Origin: Chimonanthus salicifolius
Lineage: Eukaryota; Streptophyta; Magnoliopsida; Laurales; Calycanthaceae
Reading direction: 5' to 3'
Assembly (NCBI GenBank): GCA_013350335.1
Contig: CM023539.1
Location: forward strand, 24,049,043 to 24,113,042
DNA length: 64,000 nt
Part shown: piece after piece, positions 23,601 through 33,773 of the stretch
Position numbering within the stretch: the first letter of the stretch is position 1
How the letters are laid out: the number at the start of each line of letters is the position of its first letter
Notes under the pieces: generated by a model
What the model was told of the DNA's origin: nothing
The model's database searches: none
What the model saw: only the letters and a program-made list of their open reading frames with translations
Translations under genes and position numbers: made by a program

Positions 23601-26203
23601 CAGAAAATTATTTCCTTAAATCACATTATTTTTAATAATGCCATTTTCTATTTCATACATATATTTTGTCGATTTCCCTTGGGTACGACCTCGCACTCAT
23701 ACTCTATACTATAAACCGGTTCGTACGCTTGCGAGTAAATTTAAAATTCACATCAACATGCATTAATTATAAAAAATTCCATAAACATGGAATATAACAC
23801 AAACCCATTCACTTGCTCTTTTCTCCATTTATCCCCTTCCACAAGGGATTTACACTGGAGATTTCTTACCATCCACTGGTTTTAGTCCAAGTTAAACAAC
23901 CAAGAACATTCACATCTCATCACCTGCATAAACTTGTTAATACAAGAATAATCACATGCATACATATCCTCTTATATGATCAAACACCACACCCACTACA
24001 TGCACCTATATTATGGTATGGACCACATGTACATTCTAACACATACCATATGCACTACTGATCCTAGCATGAATCTCATGAATGACCAATTCCACATCTA
24101 ACATATATTTATATAATCAATGCATGAATCACATGCATGAACTAATATAACACCAACTACATGCACTATAACACAACACATGCACAATCGTTTCCATAAT
24201 CAATTTGTTAGTGGACATTCTATGAACTGTTCATACAACATATCTTTCAACATTTAGACATCTAATGGGTCCCGTTCTACATTTCAAACCACTAGGCTTC
24301 GACTCCCTGACACCTTTTCACGCTTCCATTCTGGCAGTCAGAACATTTCATATCCCTTACAAGAAAGCGGTGTCAAGTCACTCTTTTCGATCTCACTTGG
24401 TCATTTCCATTCGTAAAAATACCATGGGTTCCGATTTTTAGTCTAAAATCTAACAGTTTCTCATATTAATCATTATACATGTTACGTTGAGTCTCATCAA
24501 TTTTCACCACAGTATGTAAAAACATATAAATCTCATAAATTCTCATTTCAAATTTCAAATACACTTAATAGACTCCAAAAAGAATCCTTTACAAATTTTC
24601 AGTCTGAAAATAGGGTAATGTTTGTGAGTCTCCTAAACTCTTGTTACTTCATTAATTATGTCAACAGTTAGCAGTTAATCATCCAAAACACAAAAGAAAA
24701 TAAAATGGAAAGTACTAAATGCCCAGTCTCATATTTTTCCAGAACCTAGAAAGTATTGAGACTGTGCCCAGAGGTTACAGTACTTGAAAGTAAATAAAGT
24801 ACTCAGTGTCCAACCCCTTTTACCACCGGGCGACTGTAAAAGCATCGTCACATATAACCACCGAGCTGCATTTGCGCTTTGCTACCTGTGGAGGGCACGG
24901 CCTAGAGGGTACAATGCAGTAAAGCAAAAGCTCAGGCCATTCTTGTATTATCTTCTGGATAGGACTATGATGACGTATTGAGATAGGCCTAGAGAGTGCA
25001 GTAAAGTAAACACTCATTACAGAAAGTAAACATAAAAAAATTAGCTGAGGTTAATCTTTTTCCCTCTTTTAGCTTAGAGATGAAAAACAAAGTCTTTGAC
25101 ACCTCCAAAAATCAGTTTTAAGAGAAGTCACTTTTCCTAAATTCTTTAACATGAAAAATATTTTTATGAAAGAATTGTCACGGAGTTTCCAAAATTTAAA
25201 ATAGATAGATTTTGATACTTTGGTCTTTGAAATCGGTGAAGAAATCACAAAGTTTGAAAGCCCACCAAATCTTCCAAAACCGTCACTGGAACCGTTGGAA
25301 GGAGATGAAGAAGCAGAAAAAAAAAGAAGAAGATAAAGTAGAAAAAGAGAAAGAAGATCGTGGAGAGAGAGAAAAGAATGGTATTTTTTATTTTATTTTA
25401 ACTCCCCTCCACCCCTCTCTTTTGTAACCCACTTTAGTCGGTGGTTTTTCCACCTACCTCCCCTACGGCTACACGCTATAGGTAGGTGAATAATCACCTC
25501 TGTTTCTTGATTTTTTTGAAAATAAAAATCCAATGATTATCCTCTTAAAAATAACTTTTCAAAATTTAATATCTTTTATAGTTTAAAATAATAAGTTAAA
25601 ACTATATAATATCATAGTTTGATTAAATAAATTAAACCTTTATTTAGTTTCCAAAAATAAAACTCACCTTTAAAATACACTAAAACTTAATGATTTAAAT
25701 CACATAAATACTAAATTTTAAAATTAACATAACACCTTGTAAAAAATTTGAATTTTCAGTCGGGTCACAAAATTTAACTAATAAAAATACCTCTAAAATT
25801 CTGGGATATTTTGATGCTCTTAACTATTTAAAAATGTAACTTTTTATATAAATAGGGACACCCCTCACAACTTAAAAACCATCCTTCTGAAAATTAAACA
25901 GTAAAACTCTCCAAACTTAAAATTTAAAACTAAATAATTGTACCAATTTTCAGAATGTCAATACCTTAAACAATTGATTTCCAAATAAAGACAATTTCAA
26001 GGGTCTCAATTGGAGAAACTTTGGATATTTACAACTTTACCACTGTACTAAATGAGTTGGATCCACGGACTCCAAACTCGGATCGAATCAAACTTCGACT
26101 CTAAATAAAGTCCATTCGTTACTCTTACAAATTAACTAACCACTAATCACACTTAGTGGCTACTAATTGCACAATTAGACACTAATTTGGGCCGGGTATT
26201 ACA
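20611..26203 (-). repeat. 3' LTR of the gypsy element (about 4.0 kb plus insert)
   Basis: On the minus strand it starts TGTAATACCCGGCCC at 26203, right after the polypurine tract, and ends GTGTGTGACA at 20611. A solo LTR with its target duplication (1,591 bp) is inserted at 22165-23755, leaving about 4,002 bp. There is no gene in it; the small frames are compositional. Confidence 0.85.
22170..23755 (+). repeat. Solo LTR nested in the gypsy 3' LTR
   Basis: 1,586 bp starting TGTTGAGCACTG and ending AATTCACATCA. ACATG stands on both sides (22165-22169 and 23756-23760). A TATA-like 'cctataaattg' is at about 22889. Near the end it has 'ccttgggtacgacctcgcac' and 'tacgcttgcgagtaaa', an LTR ending typical of plant Tat/Athila-type gypsy elements. 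Orientation plus. Confidence 0.88.
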
Positions 26204-26220
26204 TCCCATCCCCCTTAAAG
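26204..26220 (-). promoter_or_regulatory. Polypurine tract of the gypsy element
   Basis: Minus strand CTTTAAGGGGGATGGGA immediately precedes the TGTAATACCC start of the 3' LTR. Confidence 0.88.
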
Positions 26221-28077
26221 AAATTTCATCCCGAAATTTCAAGAAAAACACATAACTCAGCAAACATACTAGGGTACAACTTCTACATCATTGAATCTGG
26301 CTCCCATGTCACATGTTGCACGCTACAATGCTGTCATAACACTTGCATTAGAGAAATGTTCTTCCTTCAAAGCACTTGAGTCTGGGTACTTCTTCAAAAG
26401 TCAAATCTTCCGAGACTTTCATCTCTTCCACATTTAACACACGTGAAATATCCAGTTCATTCTTTCTAAGCATAGACATATGGAACGTGTTATGCACATG
26501 TTCCACTATAGCGATGCCATACTTGCTACACTGCTTCGAGACTTTTTACTCAGAGCATCTGCCAATACATTGGCCTTTCCAGGATAATATGAGAGCTTAA
26601 AGTCATAGTCTCCTAAATACTCTATCCATCTCCTCTACCTTATGCTTAGATCCTTTTGAGTGTTTAAGGCTATGGTGATAGGAGTAACATGGACTCACGC
26701 ACCTACACAATTAATATCTCCATAACTCCAGTACAAACACTACTGCAGCTAATTCCAATTCATAAGCAAGGTAGTTTTGCTCATGTCATTTCCATCGTCT
26801 AGACCTATAAGCAACAAATTTCGCATCTTGCATCAAGACACACTCTAGTCTAAGTCTAGGTGTACCACAATATACCTCAAAATCACATCTTTTCTCAGGT
26901 ACCGTTAGCACTGAAGAGGTGGTTAATTTCTTTTTTAGGTCTTGAAATGTTGTTTCACAGGCCTCATCCCATTCGAACTTGACATCTTTTTGTGTCAAAC
27001 GAGTCATGGGCACAACAACTTAAGAGAAATTGGGGATAAATTTCCAATAATGTCTCGCCAATACAAGAAAAACTTCAAATTTCAGAGACGTTTTTGGGTA
27101 TTTCCCAATTTATCACTGTCTCTACCTTTGCTAAATCGACTTAAATTCTTCCTGCTGACACCACATTTCCAAGAAATTGAACTTAGGTTAACCAAAACTC
27201 ACACTCGCTGAGCTTGGCGAACAACTAATGATCCCTCCGAGCCTGTAGGACCCCACGCTAATGGTGCTCATGCTCCGACGACGACGACGAATATGTCAAA
27301 ATATCGTCCATTATCATTACCACAACTTCCTCTGCCACGGCCGTAAGATCTTATTCATCAGATCCATGAAAATGGCCAGTACGTTCGTCGGGCATGACAA
27401 GAAACTCAGAGTCCACACTGCATCCAAAAAACAATCTTGGGAATATCTTTTTCCCTGACTCTGCCTATCTTACAGCTCATCTAAGTAATAGGTACCTAAC
27501 GCAAAAGGTCGGTAATCTATACACATCCTCTAAAACCCATCTTTCCTTTTTACAAAAAGATTTGGCACCCCCCAAAACGAACTATTTAGGTGAATAAATC
27601 CAAGTTGGAGAAGCTCACATATCTGCTTAGCTAACTCCCTTCATTCCTCCCGCAACATCCTGTAGGGTGCCATGGATATAAGAGATGTTCTAGGCTGTAG
27701 ATCAATCACAAAAACTCTAACTCTCTGTGTGGAGTCAACTCACTTAGCTAATCTGGAAAAACATCCATGAATTCACAAATCACCCGAGAAATAACTAACT
27801 CTACACCTTTTACATCCTCCCACTCCATACTGGCCACCGCACTACATGGATATGCTCTCATGTCAGAAAATTTGATTCTCAAGTCACCGTAGGGCACTAA
27901 TTTCTCCACAAACCTTATCCCGATCGGAGAAGTCCCATAGACTTTTTGCTGAAAACAATCTATCAAAGTCTGATGCACGGATAACCAATCCATGCTTAAG
28001 ATTTTAACAAAATCTAACATTTTTATCACTAGAAAATTAAATGATAGATCTAAAGCACCTACCCTCAGAATGCACAA
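26220..28077 (-). pseudogene. Gypsy pol: protease, RT, RNase H, chromodomain; integrase core missing
   Basis: Minus strand from 28077: protease end and linker (MDWLSVHQTLIDC, then ICEFMDVFPD near 27760), RT (IFMDLMNK near 27360, catalytic DDILTYSS near 27280), thumb (RHYWKFIPNFS near 27050, then PMTRLTQK and FEWDEACE), RNase H start (FEVYCGTPRLRLECVLMQ near 26850), RNase H end ([19 protein letters not shown] near 26570). Directly after this come HNTFHMSMLRK and EDLTFEEV (26400-26480), normally found after the integrase core, then VQHVTWEPDSMM (about 26300), the chromodomain ATWE motif. Roughly a kilobase or more that should encode the integrase zinc finger and DDE core is absent. Several stops and frameshifts are present. 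Confidence 0.88.
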
Positions 28078-28273
28078 CTTGCATTTCTGAGATACTCTCC
28101 TACCTAACTATGAAACAACTGTTAAAGGTTTACAGACACTCACTGACTGCAATTCTAACTTGTCACGACAAGTTCTACAGATAAAAGAATGAGAGACACC
28201 TGTATCAAACAGTACTCATGCCAGAAAACTAAAGAGAGGTAAAATACCTTCTATCATAGCGTTATCCATATGC

Positions 28274-29100
28274 TCATCCATCTGAGTCCCCATGGTGTAG
28301 ACTCTCCCTTGAATAGTGTGAGGACTTCTTGGTCCCCTCATTATTCCAGCCCTTCGTGGCACATTTCATGGCGCCACCAAATCTCAAGAAGGTTGCAATA
28401 CAAACTGTGCTGGCCTCGTGCTCTGAGTTGGTCCCACCACGATACTTCCACCATCGTATGGACAGTCCTAAACAAAATGGTCTTTCTGTTTGTAGTAGAA
28501 ACAAGCTCCATCTCTTGACATACGCTAAGGACATTGTCTCGCCGTGTGACCTAGTTGGTTACAGTTATAACATATCACTTGCTTGGAGCCCACATTGCTC
28601 GCATGTCCTGCCAAGAACTGACTTTTCTTAAACTTCCTCTTTTTGTTGGGCTACGGTAGTTTCTAAACACTTCCTTGTGGATTCCTTTCCACATTCCTGA
28701 TAAAAACATCCATAGCTTCCACCATTTATAGGTGTTGCCTTCAAGTTGGTAGGTTTCCAAGGTCACCTTCAAATTGCCAGCAATGGTCAGAGTATCGAGC
28801 ATCCGACCAACCTTGTTCAGTCAAGACTTCTGCCGCCATGGGGTCGATATTATCCAAGAAAGTAGGTGGATTCATCCGCCTAAACTCCTTCGTAGAAACT
28901 CCAACTCTTTTCCCATGATTCTAATTCTAGGGTCGAAGAAGATCGTCTGCAACTTGCTAGAATGCTTCCATCACGCATCGCATCAACATGCTCATTTTGG
29001 TCTCCTAGGGGAGGAGTTACACCCGTCCCTAGACTTCTAGAGTGTCTAGATGCTTCTGACATCTCATGACATTCACAACAAACACAAATACAAGCCATTC
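28274..29100 (-). pseudogene. Gypsy gag with zinc knuckles
   Basis: Minus strand. The frame beginning near 29070 (MSEASRHSR) leads to a capsid-type region with FRRMNPPTFLDN and DPMAAEVL near 28830-28880, as in chromovirus gag. A CCHC knuckle C-YN-C-NQLG-H-TARQ-C lies near 28545-28580. A second knuckle follows in which the second Cys is Tyr (CFYY) and a stop precedes the last Cys. Frameshifts separate the pieces. Gag would package the element RNA in cytoplasmic particles. Confidence 0.82.
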
Positions 29101-29294
29101 ACATAATAGGTTATCAAACCATATGATAAACAAACATAGTTATCATAATAACATATTAGTGAGGTATACATAGACTCTTACAATCAAGATACAAATGCTT
29201 ATACACATATCTTTCCTTACTCCCAAAAATATTTTTCATCTATAAACATTACATGTCTACACCTCCAACTATACTCTAACCTCTTTTGCCCCTA

Positions 29295-29640
29295 TTACTC
29301 ATCAGAAGAGGATAACACATCATCACTGGGGTCTGGATTATGAGGACAAGCTGCCCGGAGGTGATCATGTTCTTCACAAAAGCTGCATTGAACAAATATA
29401 CCAAATCTCAGGTAATAGTATCCCCATTCATAATGCCCGAGCGCACCACAAATTGGGCAAATATGATTAGGCTAACGCGGACAAAAGGCAACACCATGTT
29501 CTGAACACTAACAGTTAGTACACATAGGGATCAGCCTTTGCTCCACTGGTAGTTCATACAGTTGCAAAGGTACATTCCCACCTAGGTATTGAATATAAGG
29601 CATTGGTTCAACCATAGGAATATCTAATGGTTCTGGTTCT
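29295..29640 (-). pseudogene. Extra frame with three tandem CCHC zinc knuckles, upstream of gag
   Basis: Minus strand, read from 29639 to the stop at 29295-29297. After a proline-rich lead (EPEPLDIPMVEPMPYIQYLG) come three Cys/His clusters spaced as zinc knuckles: C-TN-C-x4-H-GVAF-C (about 29523-29482), C-PI-C-GALG-H-YEWG-Y in which the last Cys is Tyr (about 29459-29418), and C-SF-C-EEHD-H-LRAA-C (about 29388-29347). It ends in an acidic DPSDDVLSSSDE tail. Two in-frame TAG codons interrupt it (one inside the first knuckle). It lies between the PBS and gag, about 200 bp before gag and in the same orientation. I know no standard chromovirus gene here; it could be an accessory nucleic-acid-binding protein or a captured host exon. 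Confidence 0.6.
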
Positions 29641-30038
29641 AAGTACAAGTTCTAGTTCCATCATAAGTTTTGGACTAATAGATGGGAATGGAGAAAATAA
29701 CCTGTAAGATGATGCGGTGGTTAGTTCACTTGAATAAGAGGAAATTTCTATCACTTCCCTTAGATTCTACTTCTTCTATAGGTGAACTTAGGGTCCAAAC
29801 CACCATACTAGAAGCACTAGTTGAGGAGTATAAAGTCAATGGACTCCCCAGCATCTCCTTTTCCCATTACTTAATTTGGTAGTTTATCTTTAGACATCTC
29901 TATCCATAATAAAACATCAGTTAGTAACAAAATAAAATAATCAAATACAAGAGTTACACTAAAATTCACACCGAACTCACATTCATACTTCAATTTAAGC
30001 ATGAATGTTCCCATCACAGTCTGAGAGCTTGGATCTAA

Positions 30039-30050
30039 GCTCTGATACCA
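30039..30050 (-). promoter_or_regulatory. Primer-binding site of the gypsy element
   Basis: Minus strand TGGTATCAGAGC, a perfect match to the initiator tRNA-Met 3' end complement, a few bases after the 5' LTR end. Confidence 0.92.
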
Positions 30051-31450
30051 CTCAGTCACACCCTGAAACCCAATGTGGGCCCATAACACGACTAATTTTT
30101 TTATATTTAATTCAAATCCATATACCATAGGTCAATGGGATTCTAACGAACTCACTCAAGCGCATAAAAAGAAGTCCCACAAGCACAAGTGAACTCAGGG
30201 AACAATCCATTACCCCGCAAATTGGACTTAGATACCATGACTTTGAGGGGATATTTTCACCTATCAAATGAATTAACAGGTGATAAATCTGTCACGGTTG
30301 GATAGATCATTGAAAGAACTTTTTAGAATGCACAAAAACACTCAAATCCGAGGTTGGGAGCCCAAGTTATGGCCGTTTTAGTAAAACCCATACTTGTTGT
30401 GAATGGTGCTCGCGACATGTTGCCAACGGTGACTTGTCGGCAAAACAAAACTTTGTATTTTCCAGTTTACTTCCAGATCGATCGATCGGTCAGTGGCGAC
30501 ATGTCGCCAGTGACGGGAAAATACTATCAAGGTAGATCCTACACATTTTGATTTCCCTCGATTTGCCCACTCAATATTTAAAATACATACCTTAACTCCT
30601 AAATTCTCATACCAACACCTAGGTATGGATATTTATGACTTGTACACAGGATCTTTTAATTTTAAATAAGTTTTGAAAGAGAGCTTTCTCTCTTTGGTGC
30701 TAGAACATGATTGACCCTAGAGAGAGGTGAATAGGTCAATCCCAAAATAGTTAGTTCTTTTAAATTACTTAATTGATTAGATTTTATGCACCAGATATTG
30801 CAATCAAGTGTTTGTGTGTTAGCAATAGTGATTATTAATCAACATAATAAATTAGCTCTAAGACCACAAGCACAATGACAAGATATATAGTGGTTCGGTT
30901 AGTCAACCTACATCCACTGTTAGGACTAGCTCAACCTTGAGCTATCCCCAAATTCATTAAGTGGAGACTTAAACCATCGCAATTAGAGAAGGAATTCCAC
31001 CTCTCTCAATCGGCTGAAAATTTCACCCACCACATGTAAAATAGGAATTCCACCTATTTGAATTGACTGAGAATTCCATCCACCACTTGTGTGAGAGACT
31101 ACGCTCTACATTTTTTTATAGTGGTTCAGGAGCCAAGCCTCCTTAATCCACTTTCATAGGACAAAAGTTTTAACAATAAAATTAAAACCAAGAAGCACTT
31201 GCCTTTCTAGCTCTTTCTCGATGATATGTGCTTCTCAAAGATCCACCCAATGTGTGCCCGAGTTAATCTCAACGCTCTTCCTTGTAGCCGTCGTTAAGCA
31301 ATCACAATCTCAGGGTAACTAGGAAATTAGTTCTGCCAATACATATCCTAGTTGTATATCATTTCCCCTCTGTCTCTTTTCACAACCTCAATCAATATGA
31401 TTGGTTGTATTAGATTTCCCAAATGTAAGCACAAGAGATAGAGTGATCTT

Positions 31451-33773
31451 TTTTAGTGCCCCGGCTGTGCCGAGTCCCTGTTTGTCAATTCCATGACTTG
31501 GGAAGAAGCACTTAGTAAGAAGCTTGAAGACCCAAAATGACCAAGAATGAAGATCGTGCTCCACTAGGTTCAAAACTCATCGTCATGGCAATCACAAAAA
31601 CATGTATTTGGCCATAGATGACCTTAAGTGGTACCCACACCTTAGAGAGGATTATCTCTAGGCTTAGTTGAACAAATGGTAAATCCATAAATAATCCTAT
31701 GAGAGGAAGCTGGACAGTGAACTCAAAAATATGAATTATGCTCACTGACAGCTCGACCAGTGACCCCTTTGTGGAGACAGGATCGACCCATCGTGCTCAA
31801 GGACTAATCTGCTAGATTAATAGAAGTTCTGGAAAAAATAACTGTCATTCTGGGAAATCCTCTGACCGAGAGTCTCGTATGCACCGAACCCTCAGTGATG
31901 AACTTAAATGACCCCTCATGGTCAACGACTCATCGGTAAAGGTCTTGTGAGTTCTGGACTGTGAACTCAAATGGGCTCTCGAGAACACAGATATAACGGT
32001 AGTTTAAGACCGATCGAGAGTACCAGAACTGATGCCTCAGTAAAGGACGATAGGTCGTTCTAGGTAAGACAGGTTTCTAACTTGAAACAACTGTCAGCAT
32101 GGTTTTACCCCAGATCAAGACACTTGTATGGACCGACCTCTTGGTGCCACAACTATCGACCTATCGACGACACCGACCTGTCAACCGGGAAGTAATAAAT
32201 CCGTTGGGAGTGCATTTAATGAGCAACGGTCGGGTTGTTGAACGGTAATAAATATGAACACCGACCCATCGGTGCTACCAATCTGTTGGTTCTGGACAGT
32301 CAGAAAAACCGTTAAGACTCATCTATAAATATGAGTGTTGGGTGATCATTTTACTATCTTGCTTGAGCTGAGAAGAGTTATATACTCTAAGAAATGATCA
32401 ACACTCTTATACTGAGAATCATAAACAACCAATCTTTTGATTGTGTTCGGAAGTAAGAAAGAGAGGAGGAAAATTATAAACAACCAATTTGTTGATTGAG
32501 TTTGAAAGTGAGAATGAGATGAGAGCTATAAACTAGGAAACCTGTGGTAAAACCAGTTTTCTTGTCACTCTGAGATTGTGATTGCTCTACGACGGCTATA
32601 AGGAGGAGCATCGGCACTCAGTGGGTGGGATCTTCAAGAAGCACACATCAGTAAGAAAGAGTTTCAAAGGCAAGTGCTTCTTGATTTTAATTTTATTTTA
32701 AAATCTGTGACCCGAAAGTGGATTAAGGGGGATTTGCTCCGGACCCACTATAAAAACTCTAGAGCGTCGTCTCTGGAACAGTGGTGGGGAGAATTCTCAA
32801 CCGATTGGATAGGTGGAATTCATGTGCTACAGTGGGTGGTGAAATTCCCAGCCGATTGAGTGAGGTGGAATTCCTACTCTAATTGTGAGGGTGTAAGTCC
32901 CTACATAGTGAAATTGGGGATAGATCAAGGTTGAGTGAGTCCTAACAGTGGATGTAGGTTGGCGAACCGAACCACTTTATATCTTGTGTTGTGATACCCT
33001 ACCCCTCCCTTAGAGTCCCACATCGGTGAGAAAGAAAAGGGGGGGTGGGTATATTAAGAAGCCACCTATGGAACTCAAGTGTGAGGCCTTTTGGGCCGGG
33101 CCCAAAATGCAAAACCGTGCGGGTTTGAGCTGTGTATTAGGCCCAAAGTAGACAATATCACACTGAGTTAATCCCTAAGCCTATATTCGGGTCGGTTCGT
33201 TACAAATTTGGTATCAGAGCCGAGTTCAACACTTGGATTGTGTGGGCTTTCCTCCTTCCCCTGTAGTTACTGAGTTGGACCAGATCGAACCGGGGATGGC
33301 TCGAGGCTTTAGGGGGGGTGATTTTGATACCTACCCCTCCTTTAGAGTCCCACATCGGTGGGAAAGAAAAGAGGAGGTGGGTATATTAAGAAGCTACCAA
33401 TGGAACTCAAGTGTGAGGCCTTTTGGGTCGGGCCACGTGGGCCCGGGCCCAAATGCAAAACAGTGCGGGTTTGAGTTATGTGCGAGGCCCAAAGCGGACA
33501 ATATCACACTGAGTCAAGCCCTAAGCCCTGTATTCGGGTCGGGTCATGTAGTTACATGTGTCCTTCTGTTTGTGGTGTTACAACTATTTTCTTGTGTTAA
33601 TTGTTTAATCACATTTTCTAATACACACTCACTTGATTGATATATCCGCTGCGCTTAAACTAATCAATCAAATAAATTTAAAAAGGACCAACAATTTTAG
33701 ATTGACCTATTCACCCCCCTCCCCCTCCCCTTTAGGGTCAAATGTGTTGTTCTAGCTCCCAAGGGAGCTATCA
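31451..33773 (+). repeat. Solo LTR B, inverted copy of LTR A, nested inside it
   Basis: Plus-strand copy of the same unit. Its start TTTTAGTGCCCCGG aligns with TGTTAGTGCCCCGA, and its end TTCTAGCTCCCAAGG..TATCA aligns with the other end of LTR A. Flanks ATCTT (31446-31450) and ATCCT (33774-33778) form a near-perfect 5-bp duplication. Minus the TRIM and its duplication it is about 1,752 bp, nearly equal to LTR A. Minor reading frames in it are compositional. Confidence 0.72.
32991..33556 (+). mobile_element. TRIM (miniature LTR retrotransposon), copy 1
   Basis: LTRs at 32991-33204 and 33319-33556 share 'agtcccacatcggtg', 'gggtatattaagaagc', 'ggaactcaagtgtgaggcct' and 'caatatcacactgagt'. After the first LTR comes TTGGTATCAGAGCCG, a perfect tRNA-Met primer site; before the second comes a polypurine tract TTTAGGGGGGG. 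The interior is about 114 bp and cannot encode protein. TGTGT stands on both sides (32986-32990, 33557-33561). It must have moved with proteins from other elements. Confidence 0.93.
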
